Shown here piece after piece: positions 34,019-45,710 of a DNA stretch of 64,000 nucleotides (position 1 is the stretch's first letter; each line of letters opens with the position of its first letter). This DNA is from Przewalskia tangutica (taxonomy: Eukaryota; Streptophyta; Magnoliopsida; Solanales; Solanaceae), in the NCBI GenBank assembly GCA_029844215.1, contig CM056733.1, positions 48,807,142 through 48,871,141 on the forward strand, in the 5' to 3' direction. The notes beneath the pieces are model-generated. The model made no database searches and was not told the DNA's origin. It was given only the letters and a program-made list of their open reading frames with translations. The translations under genes were made by a program, and so were the position numbers.

Positions 34019-34545
34019 GTTACACCCCGTAGTTCCAGGGTATGTATGTGAGGACGTACGTACGAGAATACGACAGTAATATTGGAAAGGAAGAAAAATG
34101 TGATTTTTTTCGACGGAAAAGTTTCCGGATTTTGTGAAGGAAAAAGGTTCGTTAATGGGAATTGGATTCCCAGATTTGGTATTTGGACTTCCTGGATTAT
34201 ATTAGAATTATGGAATTTTATTTTCGGTTTTGGTCACGTGGGACCCACAGGGAAAAATTACGGTTTTGTGGGGCCCACTTTGTTTTCGAGATTTTTGGCA
34301 TTACGGATATTTTCGGAAGATGAAATATTTTGGACGAGTAGGGGGGCAACACGTGTCACCCCCATGTGGCCACCTTGGCCGAAATGTGTGGGACAAGTGG
34401 CTAGACACTTGTCCGTGGCGAATGGCCTTACAAGTGGCAAGCCACTTGTCTTCTTCTTTGTGTAGACATGTGGTGGGTGGGACCCACACACACTTGTCCC
34501 CCAATCTCACCACACACTTGCTCTCATCCTAGCCTTTGATTTCTC

Positions 34546-34553
34546 TATAAATA
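34546..34553 (+). promoter_or_regulatory. TATA box, 3' LTR of B
   Basis: TATAAATA at the place equivalent to 28922. Confidence 0.6.
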
Positions 34554-35168
34554 CACCGTTGATGCAAGACTTTATTCATCCCACACTTAAAGATTTCCAA
34601 GCCAAAAATATACTCCCTCCCTTTAGTTGCTCTCGTCCACCCCCCCCCCCCCACTTGTGTAGAAAATACTTCAATTGTTGTTGTATAATCCCAAATACGT
34701 TAGCCTAGTATCCCTAGTAGAATTCTAAAGTAATCCCAACATAAGAGCCCGGAAATACTACTTTATTCCTTTAGTCGCAAAAATGAAACCCTAGGAATTT
34801 CTTCATAGCTTGGTTGAAGTGTTAAGAGAAGTTGTTTAGAAACTTCTAAGGGTTGCTTGGAGCGGACTGGAGCGCAAGGAATAGGAGCTAAACGTTGCTC
34901 AGGATCGACTTATAAATCTTGGATAATTTTGGGCTTATCGAGGTAATAATCTATGCCTCCTATTGTAATTGGAGATTACATATTGTAGTAGTTTATAATT
35001 GCGTATAAGATTTATGGAAGGATGATTAAAAAGAATTGAACTGTATTTACAGTAGACTTGTAGTATTATTGTGGGGCAGAATTGTACACGTCCGGTTAGA
35101 CGTATAATCCCCTTAGAGTTGTTGGCTTGGTAGCGAGCCTTGATATAGAAGGATATTGACGTGGTTAC

Positions 35169-35184
35169 GGGGGGGGGGGGGGGG
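35169..35184. repeat. run of 16 G
   Basis: Sixteen consecutive G follow GTTAC in the 3' LTR of B. The 5' LTR has only four G at the matching place (about 29570). Confidence 0.95.
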
Positions 35185-35959
35185 AGGTGCTGCCCAATTT
35201 TCCGTAGAATAAGGAACTGTATACTTAGAATATGCTACGAAGAGAACTAAAAGTTGATAGTTATGTTTTGGTTATTATAGGTGGATTGTCTACGCGCGGC
35301 ATACTCGACTTGGCTTGTGGATTAAGCCGAAGAGGTATGTGATTTCTTCCTATACTCTTGATCATGATTGTTGTGAACTATATAGTACGGTAGACGTACG
35401 TGTGTGAAATAAATTTGGTTTATTTAATACATAAAGTGTTATAATAGCTTTATGGGAAGTTAGTTATAACGACTTTATGAAGATAAAATAGAGACTTGAT
35501 TTTGAAAGATACGAGACTTTACTTATAAACGGCTTGATTTCGGAAAAGGAGAAGTAACTTGATTTAAGTATGGGTTACTTGTTTTGAAAAGAGTAAGTTA
35601 CGGGGTTTTAAAAGTATACTTGATGTTATCTTAAAACTGTAAAGCACTTGGTTTAAAAAGTATAGAGTACTTGATTTTAAAAGCCTTGTAAAGATTTTCT
35701 GAAGGTGTAGTAATTTGGTTTGAAAAGAAAACGTGTTTTGATACTACGAGTGATAGTATCGTGTGGCTTTTGCGTAAAAAGAGGTCTTTTTGAAAGAATG
35801 AAAGCAAGTAGTATTTTGGGGTTGAAACCCGGATTGTTAACATAAAATGAAAGTACGTTGAACTTGCCTATGCTTGTTGTGATAGCTTTGTTGTGCAAGT
35901 GTTGTATTTCTATGCTACCGCGTCTCTCGATGGAGGGCCGGTTATCTGATTGATTGCTC

Positions 35960-36090
35960 GGACATACTGACACGTTGGATGGTCCACGGGTATGCGTCCA
36001 CTTTGATTACTATCTTGTTGTTTCTTTTGGACATACTGACACGTTGGGTGGCCCACGGGTATGCGTCCACTAGGATGGTTCCATGGCCAT
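35960..36090. repeat. 69-bp tandem repeat, two units
   Basis: Units start at 35960 and 36029; they match the three-unit array at 30336 in the other LTR of the same element. Confidence 0.9.
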
Positions 36091-36118
36091 GCTTATACCG
36101 AGGTAAGATGCCGGGGTA

Positions 36119-36995
36119 TAAGATTATTTACCTCGATAAGCCCAATATTATCCAAGATATAAGTCGATCCTGAGCAAGGTTTAGCTTTTAATCTGTACGC
36201 TCCAATCCGCTCCAAGAAACCCTTAGAAGTTTCTACACAACTTCTACTTTCTACTTCAACCAACTATGAAGTTTCTCTTAGGGTTTCGTTTAGTGACTAA
36301 AGGAATATAAGGTAGTATTTCCGGACTCTACGTATAGAGGTAACTTTGAAAATACTATAAGGGATTGGCTAAGGTATTTTGGGGATAGTAACAATACTTG
36401 GAGAGTATTTCTACCAAGAGGGGGGGGTACTTGCCGAGACCACTAGGGAAGGGGGGAGAGGGTGTTTCGGCTTAGCTCTCTAGAGGGGGGGGGGGGAAGT
36501 GAGGCTTGGACGAGAAGCTCACAAGGGGGAAGGGAGATTTCAAGACTTGGAAAGTATTTTTTGGATGAAGAAGTCTTCATCTTAAGGGGGGTATTTATAG
36601 GGCTTTCAAGGGCTAAGATGAAGGCAAGTGGAGGGCAAAAGGAGGGTGAGGATTTGCACAAGTGCACCCTATCCCTACTCCACAATTTACTCACAAACAT
36701 TGACCCTTAGTTTAGGCCCCAAAATCGTGCCATCCGTGGCCCTCTTTGCCGTCCACTTGAGGGTGACAAGTGTCACCCTCCCGTTGGTCCAAAATATTTC
36801 ATCTCTCGGAAAAATCCGCAAAAATTATAAATGACATAGCCGTAATTTTCCCTACGCAAGTTTTGGAAAACGTTTCGTCGAAAAACAATTCGTTTAGTGG
36901 GTTGTGCACAAATTTTCGTCCCTATGCCTACTTTCAAGCTCAAACTTTTGTACGTACGCCCTTACGTACATACTCTGGAAATACGGGGTATAACA
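36119..36995 (-). repeat. 3' LTR of F, truncated
   Basis: It matches about 43580-44451 of the right LTR almost base for base and ends GGGGTATAACA. The remaining 1.6 kb of the LTR is absent. Confidence 0.9.
36592..36599 (-). promoter_or_regulatory. TATA box, left LTR of F
   Basis: TATAAATA on the minus strand, about 400 bp from the LTR start. Confidence 0.6.
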
Positions 36996-37030
36996 TTCTC
37001 CCCTCCTTAGAAACATTCGTCCCGAATGTT
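36996..37030 (-). promoter_or_regulatory. polypurine tract and hairpin of F
   Basis: AACATTCGGGACGAATGTT (37030-37012, minus strand) is a perfect 8-bp-stem hairpin, followed by AAGGAGGGGAGAA and the LTR. Confidence 0.85.
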
Positions 37031-37154
37031 CCTTCCCAAGACATATAACGATAAGGTTCCTCATAACTTAAACAGTTGCAAATGCCACACATGGCCACAA
37101 TACAACACTTAAGCAAATATGACAATGAAAAATTTACAAGTAGGAAAGTGAGTT

Positions 37155-37569
37155 ACCTGGAGGTATGGGGAATAGGTGAGGATACTTCTGCCTCATGTCC
37201 TCCTCAGCTTCCCACGTCATCTCCTCCCTGAGCTCGTTCCGCCACAAGACTTTGTGGAAGCCACGTCCGGTCAGACGCCTAACGGACGATCGATTATCGC
37301 TATGGGAATCTCCTCATCGATAACCCCGAGCACTGGAAATCGTCAATCGGTTGCACCCTAGATGGATCCCCGATACATCTCTTCAGCATAGAAAAATTAA
37401 ACACCGGATGCACTGCCTCCAGATCGGACGGCAGATCCAACTCATAGGCAACCTTGCCTACCTGCGGACAATCGATCTGACCCAATGTTCCTTGGTGAGT
37501 TTCCTTCTTCCCGAATCTCATCACACCGCCGTGGGTGACACCTTCAGAAAACCCAATCATCAACCTCAA
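37155..37569 (-). pseudogene. pol of F: integrase C-terminal and chromodomain-like end
   Basis: The integrase C-terminal frame (37569-37300) reads GVTHGGVMRFGKKETHQGTL and LPSDLEAVHPVFN, then DPSRVQPIDD. A frame shift leads to a chromodomain-like segment near 37170-37250 with the pattern KVLWRNELREEMTWEAE and DMRQKYPHLF, ending with a stop near the LTR. This is the clearest view in the window of the chromovirus-type C-terminus. Confidence 0.82.
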
Positions 37570-38721
37570 ACTCTAGATGCCGACGGCGATGATCTGCGTA
37601 TGACTTACATCGACTACGGTGTCGATGCGCTCTGGATAAGCTTCACCTTATCCACTTTGCTGCACCAAATCGGGTCCCTAATCGCACTCGCCCACATCGA
37701 ACCAGCCTATCGCGATCTGCATTTCCTCCCATACAAGGCCTCATAAGGCGCCCGTCGAATCTTGGAGTGGTAGCTATTATTATCACGAAACTCAACTAGA
37801 GGCAAATGATCCTCCCAGCTACCACGAAGTCAATAACACGGGCTCGCGACATATCCTCGAGAGTGCGGATAGTGCGCTCTGCTGTCCGCTTGTGCGAGGA
37901 TGGAATGCGATGCTCGTGCTCACCTGCGTCCCTAGACCTTTCTGGAAAGACCTCCAGAAGTTAGCCGTAAACTGGGCTCCTCTGTCTGATATGATAGAAA
38001 TAGGGACTCCATGCAGTCTGACGATCTCTCGGATATAAAGTCTGGCATAATCCTCAGCCGAAAAAGTCGTCCTGACTGGAAGAAAGTGGGCTGATTTCGT
38101 CAGCCGGTCGACGATAACCCAGATAGAATCATGCTTCCTCTGAGTGCGAGGTAATCCTGTGATAAAGTCCATGTTGATCACCTCCCACTTCCAGGTCGGG
38201 ATCTCTATCGTCTGCAATAATCCACCAGGCCTTTGGTGCTCTATCTTCACCTGCTGACAACACGGGCACTGAGCTACAAACTCTGCAACGTCCCTCTTCA
38301 AGCCATCCCACCAATACACAGATCTAAGGTCGTGGTACATCTTGGTCGACCCCGGATGGATAGAGTAACGCGCGCTGTGTGCTTCCCCCAGAACCTGCTG
38401 CCGAAGTCCTGAAATATCTGGAACACACAACCTGCCCTCAAACCTTAGCACCCCATCAGGTGCTACCTCAAAAGGACCCTTCCCCTCACGAAGAGCCATA
38501 TCACGGTACCGCGTCAAAACCGGATCCTCAAACTGTTGCCTCTTCACCTCCTCGACGATGGAAGACTCGGCAACCTCTCGAACTCGAACCCCACTGCTAT
38601 CAGAATCAATCAATCGGACTCCAAGGCTCGCTAGCTGATGCAACTCGCGGACCATGCTCCTCCTCTCTGGCTGTATATCTGATAGACTCTCCATCGACCT
38701 ACGACTAAGGGCATCTGCCAC
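37570..38721 (-). pseudogene. pol of F: integrase, 300-residue open frame
   Basis: The open frame 38721-37819 starts in MADALSRR, the usual end of RNase H. It holds the zinc site H115-x6-H122-x29-C152-x2-C155, IEIPTWKWEVINMDFITGL with catalytic Asp185, and IISDRGAQFT with Asp246. It ends soon after FHPRTSGQQ (residues 273-281) because one base is missing; the ERTIRTLEDM segment carrying the catalytic Glu is present in another frame at about 37860-37880. YEALYGRKC-type sequence follows near 37700-37740. The long clean frame contrasts with the damaged gag of the same element. Confidence 0.88.
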
Positions 38722-38759
38722 AACATTGGCCTTCCCTGGGTGGTACAGGATGTCGACAT

Positions 38760-39107
38760 CGTAATCCTTGAGTAACTCTAACCACCGACTCTGTCGTAAG
38801 TTCGACTCCTGCGGTGAAGATATCTTTGGAGGCTCTTGTGGTCTGTATAAATATCCACATGAACCCCATACAAATAGTGCCTCCAGATCTTCAAGGCGTG
38901 AATCACCGCGGCCAAATCCAAATCATGGGTGGGGTAGTTCCTCTCATGCTTCTTCAGCTGTCGGGATGCGTATGCTATAACCTTACCCAGCTGCATCAAC
39001 ACACATCCGAGCCCTACGCCTGACGCATCACAATACACTACATAACCGCGGACCTGCGGAAGAGTAAGAACGGGCGGTCGTCGATCTCTCGCAAGATCGG
39101 AAACCAC
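38760..39107 (-). pseudogene. pol of F: RNase H
   Basis: The frame 39107-38778 contains YVVYCDASGVGLGCVLMQ, YASRQLKKHERNYPTHDLD and VHVDIYTDHKSLQ. Catalytic Asp residues in CDAS and YTDH are present. The catalytic Glu of the usual DLEL motif reads Asp (DLDL; about 38910-38920), whereas element D keeps Glu. The frame breaks at its right end. Confidence 0.87.
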
Positions 39108-39109
39108 GC

Positions 39110-39910
39110 TCCAAGCATCAGTCCATCAAACTTAGCCGCTTCGTCACCTAGTCAATGGTGCGAGATAGAATCAAACTTCTCCACGAACCGTAGATAGTAA
39201 CTGCAAGGCCCGAAAGCTACGCACTACGCCGGAGTAGTGGAGTCTAGGCCAACTCGATCGCCTCGATCTTGGCGTATCTGCGAATACCATCGGCCCACAA
39301 TATGCCCGAAAAGCCACCGGCCAACCAAAACTCACATTTGGAAAACTTGGCGTATAACTGCTGGTCTGGAGAACTCTCGGCCACGATCCTCAAATGCTCG
39401 CGTGCTCGCGCTCTGGCGAGAATAAACCAAGATATCATCAATGAACACTATCACAAGCGTGTCCAAAATGGCTTGAACACTCGGTTCATCAAATCCATGA
39501 ATCTGCCGGAGCATTGGTCAACCGAAAGACATAACCTCGAACTCATAGTGCGTCTGCAGTCCGAATGCGATCTAGGGACATCCGCCTCTCTAACACGCAC
39601 GTGATCATAGCCCGATCGCAGATCAATCTTGGAGAAACATCTCGCGCCGCCTGGTCGAACAAATCATCAATCACAGGAAGAGGGTATCGTTCTTAATGGT
39701 CACCTTGTTCACCGTCAGTAATCAACACACATGCGCGGCGTCCGTCCTTCTTCTTCACGAACAATCTGGCGCTCCCCGGGGAGAAACACTAGGCTGATGA
39801 AGCCGCTTCTCCGGAAATCTCTCGGTGGTCCTTGACTCTCTCAACTCGGCGGTGTCATTACGTATGGAGGAATGGAAATAGGCGAGTGTCTGGCAAAGAC
39901 ATCGATACAA
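39110..39910 (-). pseudogene. pol of F: reverse transcriptase
   Basis: VIVFIDDILVYSRQ (FIDD, about 39430-39450) identifies the catalytic core. Upstream, FVKKKDGR-like codons at about 39745-39770 correspond to the conserved fingers motif. Frames break many times between 39110 and 39900, mostly by single missing bases. Confidence 0.82.
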
Positions 39911-39914
39911 AACT

Positions 39915-40450
39915 TTATCTCCTCTCGGGAGGATACCGGAGGTCGTCTGGAAACACATCGGGAACTCGACTCTGGGGATGAAAACTCTGTACCGCGACCT
40001 CGATTTCGAACACCCGAATGAGATGGTAGATATACCCCTTCTGCACCATCTTCCTAGCCTTGAGGTAGGAAATAAACCTACCCCTCGGCGACACAGTGTT
40101 TCCCTCCCACTCAATAACCGGCTCCCCAGGAAACAGGAACCGTACCACTCTCTCCCTGCAGTCTACATTGGCGTAGCAAGAAGCTAGCCAATCCATACCC
40201 ATGATCACATCGAAATCAGTCATGTCCAACTCTATCAAGTCGGCTAGGTCGACGATCGCATAAAGTCACGGACAAGCCCTATATACCGCCGAGCTACCAC
40301 CGAATCACCATCGCGTAGCTACCTCGAAAAGGGTCTATAGACTCGTGCTCATCCTATCCTACTAGCAACAAGGGAGATATATGGGGCAGTAGAACCCGGA
40401 TCTATCAAGGCATACACGCCACAACATGGCCCGACAAAGTACGTGATGAC
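39915..40450 (-). pseudogene. pol of F: aspartic protease
   Basis: The active-site motif YALIDPGSTAPY is readable at about 40385-40425. The downstream part is open from 40238: DFDVIMGMDWLASCYANVDC, then RFLFPGEPVIEWEG, SPRGRFISYLKARKMVQKG and YHLIRV. The order and motifs are typical of the plant Tekay/Del-like lineage. Confidence 0.85.
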
Positions 40451-40462
40451 ATCGGTGAGGCC

Positions 40463-41756
40463 TCACAGTCTGCCCGGTGGACAAGGCATATATGCGGTTT
40501 GAGGACCGCTAGGCTGGGACCGCGCCACGACCTCTGCGCGACCTCTGGCCGCCCACGAGTACCACGCCCTCGGCGAGTAGCGTAGGAGATGAAGAAGACC
40601 GGCGAAAGAACTCGTGGTGACCCCTACCATCGGGCCACGCAGTCGGACGGTTCCTCGCAAAGTGGCCTGCTGGCCGCAATCAAACAAACTCCCGGGCGGT
40701 ACCACAATTCCGTAATGGGATCTGCATCGGCCACACCGGGGGTGGTCGATCGATTAGCACCTCTGCTACCACGGGCGTCGAAGTCACGGGGCCCACTGCC
40801 CTCGAATACCTGGCCGTCACGAGGGCGGTGTAGGAGTGCTCTGGTGGCGTGGCGCAAATCTAGGCTGCTTCCGAGGCCGCCCACCCGATAGCTACCAAAA
40901 GACCTGCCGTCTGGCGCCTTCTTCTTCGCTGTCTGCACAACCGTCGACCTCTACGCTCTTGCATCAGTGCATGAGCTGCATAGGGTAATGTCCATGCTCG
41001 GTGAAGAGCCACACCCGCACAAGACTTCGGCCATATAATCATCTAGCCGGTGGCGTAGCGATGCACCACATCGCTTCATATCTGCTACCAACGCAGTGGA
41101 CATATCGAGCCAACGATCGAACTCAACGTTGTACTCCACTGCGTGCGTCCTCTATCTCGGCAACAAAAATCTGTCGGCCGTGCCTCCTCATCTGTGGAGG
41201 CGAAGTGAGTGAGAAAAGCCTCAGAACTCGTCCCAGTAGGCGGGACGCGTGCTCTCCCGATAACTCCACGAATCAAACCAATCGATCGCGGTATCACGCG
41301 GCCTATGTGAACCGAAGATCACGGACTCGGTCTCGAAGCCTTGATCACTCGCATGATCTCTATAATCGACGGATGAACTCTGCGGATCATCCGTGCCTCG
41401 ACCGTAGAACTGCGGCGGGCTACAACTCAGAAAATCTCGTAGCCTCAAACTATCCGATCTCGGGTGTACCGCAGTCTTCTTGAAGCTGGGCTGCTGCATC
41501 GATCTATCCTCGTTCGCCACGATCTCGGCGATGGCGGGCCATCTCTCGTAATCCATCTCATCTGCTCTGGTGTGGGGTGGAGGTGCAGTATTGGGTCTCA
41601 TCGACCCATCGTTGCGGCCTAAACCTCTTTGGCGCGGCGTCGTGGAACTCGCCGTCTCGGGTATAGGCCCGGGCACGAGCCCTCGTGACTCTCGGTGTCC
41701 TACTAGCGGCTCCTCGGTGCCTTGCCATTCGGGCGGGTTGCCTTACGTGGAGGCAT
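40463..41756 (-). pseudogene. gag of F
   Basis: The start codon is at 41756-41754. The capsid region is readable in pieces (HPRSDSLRLRDFLSCSPPQF near 41410-41460; VFGSHRPRDTAIDWFDS-like near 41270-41320). The knuckle CX2C part (DCGQQ) lies near 40660-40680 and then shifts frame. At least six frame changes; many coincide with missing bases in CAG, CTG or CCG. Confidence 0.78.
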
Positions 41757-41942
41757 AATCAGTTAAAGAAAGGAAATACGTTAGAGGGTCAACTTATAAC
41801 ACAACTCTAAGGCACGATCTCGAGTGAGAAGAATGGAAACCAATCCTAAATATCCTATAGCCTCACGATTATTGGTGTGGTGCACAACACCGATAATCAA
41901 GACTCTACTAGATACGGTCAGTAGACACTTTCGAGATTAATC

Positions 41943-41953
41943 GCTCGATACCA
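41943..41953 (-). promoter_or_regulatory. primer binding site of F (tRNA-Met type)
   Basis: TGGTATCGAGC on the minus strand, missing one base of CAG compared with B and C; four bases from the LTR. A leader of about 185 bp without genes separates it from gag. Confidence 0.8.
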
Positions 41954-41957
41954 CTTT

Positions 41958-44451
41958 TGTCACGACGTTCGGGGCGATGTGGTGCCTTACCCGCACCCAA
42001 GTAGTCATACATCGAGAAAATCGGCGGAATATAAAAACAAGACATGCAACAATGTAAATTGAGACACGCTTATCGAGAAAAGTCGCCTTTCGGCATATAT
42101 ATATAAACCAAAATCGCGATTACATCCCAGTATGCAATAGACTACAGACCTCTGGGAAGTAAACAACTATGGCGGGACGGGGCCGCCATACCTGAATGTA
42201 CATATATCTACAACATCGAGAGAACCATACCAAAAGTCGAGCCTCGGAGAAGATGGAGCTCACGACACCAAAGCAAAAGATCCAAGGATGCGGATCTAGC
42301 ACTGCTTTCCCTTACTGCGGCATTTAACGCGGCCCAGAGGTCGATCAACAGGTACCAAGTATGTGAAACTGTAAAGTACTTAAATGAAATCATATCATTT
42401 TAAAGCCAATTTTACAAATATGTATGAAATAACCAATGTAACCGCACATAGTGCCACATCACAAACAAGAGTAACAACAGGTAAACTGTAACAGGTCTTT
42501 TCTAGGCTGCGAATGATCGAAGCAAGGCCAATCGCCCATAGTATCATTATACATGCCTAATCCTGGACTCCCGTAGTCCGCATAGGCCACCTAGTCCCGC
42601 ATGAGGTATTCCCCGCATCGAGGGTAGCTACTCCTCGGCATCGTCCTGGACTCGTAGTCCGAATGGCCACATGGACCGCACACTAACCTGGAACTCTCGT
42701 AGCTCCGCATAGGTCCCCTGGACCCGCATGAGGTATTCTCGAATCATAGTCCCAGACTGCCTGAGATATACCCCGCATCGGGGGGAAGATTAACCCCCGG
42801 TATCATGTCAAGACGTGAGTGATGTAATACTAGCATAACGGCTTACCGTTAAACAACATAAGCACAACAAGAACAACCTCTTAACAAACGTTACAAGACA
42901 CTAACACACATAACATCATAATATGTCTACTCATCAAACCATCTTATTATACTTTCCAGAAATCAATACAAGTCTTTCATAAACATATAAGTAAACTGTT
43001 CCTTTTATCAATCTTAAGTCGTTATACCTAACTTCCCATAAAGCTAGTATAACTCTTAAGCTTTTGTTTAAAAACCAAGTATTATTCTTCTTTCAAAAAT
43101 GATTCAAAATTCTTTTGAAATACTTCAAGATTCTTGTTATTTAGACTCAAGTAAAAAGACGTCAAGTAAAACCACGTTCAGTTAACACACGTACGTCTAC
43201 CGTACTATATATATACTTTAAAATATCATGCTCTAGAGGATAGGAAAAATCACATACCTTCTCGGCGAAATCCACCTGCCAAGTCGAATATGTCGCGCGC
43301 AGAGTATCAACCTATAATACTCAAATACGTCTATCAACGTCTAGACTACTCTGTAGGACAATCTAAGCAGAGGGTTCTCTATTCTACGGAAAATCGGGCA
43401 GCACTTCCCTACCCGTTAAACTACACAAGTCTCTTGTATGTCTGATCCATGTAATCAGATTCAAACTTCTTTAACATTCTTCTGATGTAATTACAGTTCA
43501 ATTCTCTTCTGTAATACCATTCTATGTATTTTATACTTATTTCTATACTTCTACAGTATGTATTCTCCAATTACAATAGAATGATAAGATTATTTACCTC
43601 GATAAGCCCAATATTATCCAAGATATAAGTCGATCCTGAGCAAGGTTTAGCTCTGTCATGCGCTCCAATCCGCTCCAAGAAACCCTTAGAAGTTTCTACA
43701 CAACTTCTACTTTCTACTTCAACCAACTATGAAGTTTCTCTTAGGGTTTCGTTTAGTGACTAAAGGAATATAAGGTAGTATTTCCGGACTCTACGTATAG
43801 AGGTAACCTTGGAAATACTATAAGGGATTGGCTAAGGTATTTTGGGGATAGTAACAATACTTGGAGAGTATTTCTACCAAGAGGGGGGGTACTTGCCGAG
43901 ACCACTAGGGAAGAGGGGGGGAGAGGGTGTTTCGGCTTAGCTCTCTGAGGGGAAGTGAGGCTTGGACGAGAAGCTCACAAGGGGGAAGGGAGATTTCAAG
44001 ACTTGGAAAGTATTTTGTGGATGAAGAAGTCTTCATCTTAAGGGGGGTATTTATAGGGCTTTCAAGGGCTAAGATGAAGGCAAGTGGAGGGCAAGTGGAG
44101 GGTGGGGATTTGCACAAGTGCACCCTATCCCTACTCCTCAATTTACTCACAAACATTGACCCTTAGTTTAGGCCCCAAAATCGTGCCATCCGTGGCCCTC
44201 TTTGCCGTCCACTTGAGGGTGACAAGTGTCACCCTCCCGTTGGTCCAAAATATTTCATCTCTCGGAAAAATCCGCAAAAATTATAAATGACATAGCCGTA
44301 ATTTTCCCTACGCAAGTTTTGGGAAACGTTTCGTCGGAAAACAATTCGTTTAGTGGGTTGTGCACAAATTTTCGTCCCTATGCCTACTTTAAAGCTCAAA
44401 CTTTTGTACGTACGCCCTTACGTACATACTCTGGAAATACGGGGTATAACA
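41958..44451 (-). repeat. 5' LTR of F, 2494 bp
   Basis: TGTCACGACG to GGGGTATAACA. It resembles the LTRs of E and D and includes the GC-rich repeated block with CCGCAT and GGACTC motifs near 42540-42790. Confidence 0.9.
44048..44055 (-). promoter_or_regulatory. TATA box, 5' LTR of F
   Basis: TATAAATA on the minus strand, in the promoter-bearing 5' LTR. Confidence 0.65.
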
Positions 44452-44621
44452 ACTGCTGCGGCCCTAAACTCTGCTGGGGCTGGCGGCGTCGCAAAACTCG
44501 CCGTCTGAAGAACTATCTCAGGTAATGACTGGGCATGCGCCCCCGTACTCCTCTGTATCCTACTAGCAGCTCTCTCGGCTGCCTTGCCCATCTGGGCCCG
44601 GGTTGCCTTGCGCGGAGGCAT
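44452..44621 (-). pseudogene. gag of G, N-terminal 57 codons
   Basis: The start codon is at 44621-44619. It reads MPPRKATRAQMGKAAERAAS, then TGAHAQSLPEIVLQTASFAT and PPAPAEFRAAA. This basic, then Ala/Pro-rich N-terminus is shared with H and, in part, A and C. The frame is open up to the insertion of F. Confidence 0.85.
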
Positions 44622-44808
44622 AACTGGTAAAAACGAAATACGTCAGAGGGGTCCAACTTATAACACAGCTCTAAGGCACGATCTCAGAATTAGAAGAATG
44701 GAAACCAATCCTAAATGTCCTGCAGCCTCCTGATTATAGATGTGGTGCACAACACATCGATAATCAAGACTACTGAACACGATGCGTAGACACTTTCGAG
44801 GATTAATC

Positions 44809-44819
44809 GCTCGATACCA
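44809..44819 (-). promoter_or_regulatory. primer binding site of G (tRNA-Met type)
   Basis: TGGTATCGAGC on the minus strand, with the same one-base loss as D and F. The leader between it and gag (44622-44808) shows no gene. Confidence 0.8.
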
Positions 44820-45455
44820 CTTTTGTCACGACCGACCTCGGGCGTGGTCGTGCCTACGGGCACCCAGTAGACATACATCGAGTAATCGGAATATAAAAAC
44901 AAGACATGAAACAATATGAAGTGAAAGCAGTTTATACGAGAAAAGGCATGCATCGGCGTATATATATATACACTTGAGCATTTACATCCCTTTTACAAAT
45001 CCCGCCTACAATTACTCTACAGACCTCTAAGATTTTTACAACAACTATGACGGGACAGGGCCCCGCCATACCCCTGAATGTACAAGAACTTACAAACTCG
45101 GGGAAAACATACCAAAAGATAAGCCTCCGGAGAAACGGAGCTTCCCAATACGCTGAACTGTGATCCTATGAGCGAGGATCAACAACCGGTGTACCTCTAC
45201 CTGCGGCGTGAACGCGGCCGAAGGAGGTCGATCTGGCAGTACCAAGTATGTGAAACTAAAAATACTGAAAATTAAATCATAATAGTCTATATAAAAACAG
45301 AAGACATATATGATAACAAAACTACAGTTCATATCATAAAAGCAGTCATGTCAAGTCGGGGACTCACGCCCTCAAGTCATCCCTCATGCCCGTGGAACTC
45401 CTTCCTCACTGCCGGCAGTGTAGGTATAAATCGTGTGATACGTGTAACATGTCTC

Positions 45456-45710
45456 GGCCCATCTCATGGACTCGAGGTGGAATCGTATGGAATACATTCC
45501 CGGTCCATCTCATGGACTCGGTATCAAATCAGGTGGTATACATTCCCGGTTCATCCCATGAACTCGGTATCGTGTGGAATACATTCCCGGTTCATCCTAT
45601 GAACTCGGTATCGCATGAAATACATTCCCGGTCCATCTCATGGACTCGGTATCGTGTGGAATACATTCTCGGTTCATCCCATGAACGCGGTGTCGTGTGG
45701 CCATAACATT
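45456..45710. repeat. 41-bp tandem repeat, about six units
   Basis: Units contain CATCTCATGGACTCGGTATC and GTGGAATACATTCCCGG, with CATCCCATGAACTC variants. It occupies the LTR position where other types have the 65-69-bp minisatellite. The unit itself contains near-palindromes around CATGGACT or CATGAACT. Confidence 0.9.

Larger units (their letters stand above)
28394..36118 (+). mobile_element. gag-only LTR element, copy B
   Basis: Copy B has a 5' LTR, an intact tRNA-Met primer site, gag, a non-pol spacer, a purine tract and most of a 3' LTR. The internal region is only 2406 bp, shorter than one LTR. No protease, reverse transcriptase or integrase is present. It inserted into LTR5. The last kilobase of the 3' LTR is missing where sequence switches to element F at about 36118. 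Confidence 0.9.
34019..36118 (+). repeat. 3' LTR of copy B, truncated
   Basis: It starts TGTTACACCCCGTAGTTCC and follows the 5' LTR closely for 2.1 kb, then stops after GATGCCGGGG. About 1.1 kb, including the LTR end and the target duplication, is missing. Confidence 0.88.
36119..44451 (-). mobile_element. gag-pol Ty3/Gypsy element F, left LTR truncated
   Basis: On the minus strand it carries 5' LTR (44451-41958), primer site, gag, protease, reverse transcriptase, RNase H, integrase, chromodomain-like end, purine tract and the first 0.88 kb of the 3' LTR. It inserted into gag of element G; ACTGC at 44452-44456 is the likely right duplication. The left copy is lost because the 3' LTR is cut at the junction with copy B. 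Confidence 0.9.

Noticed and set aside
41001..41483. 160-residue open frame on the plus strand
   Set aside because: It is antisense to gag of element F.
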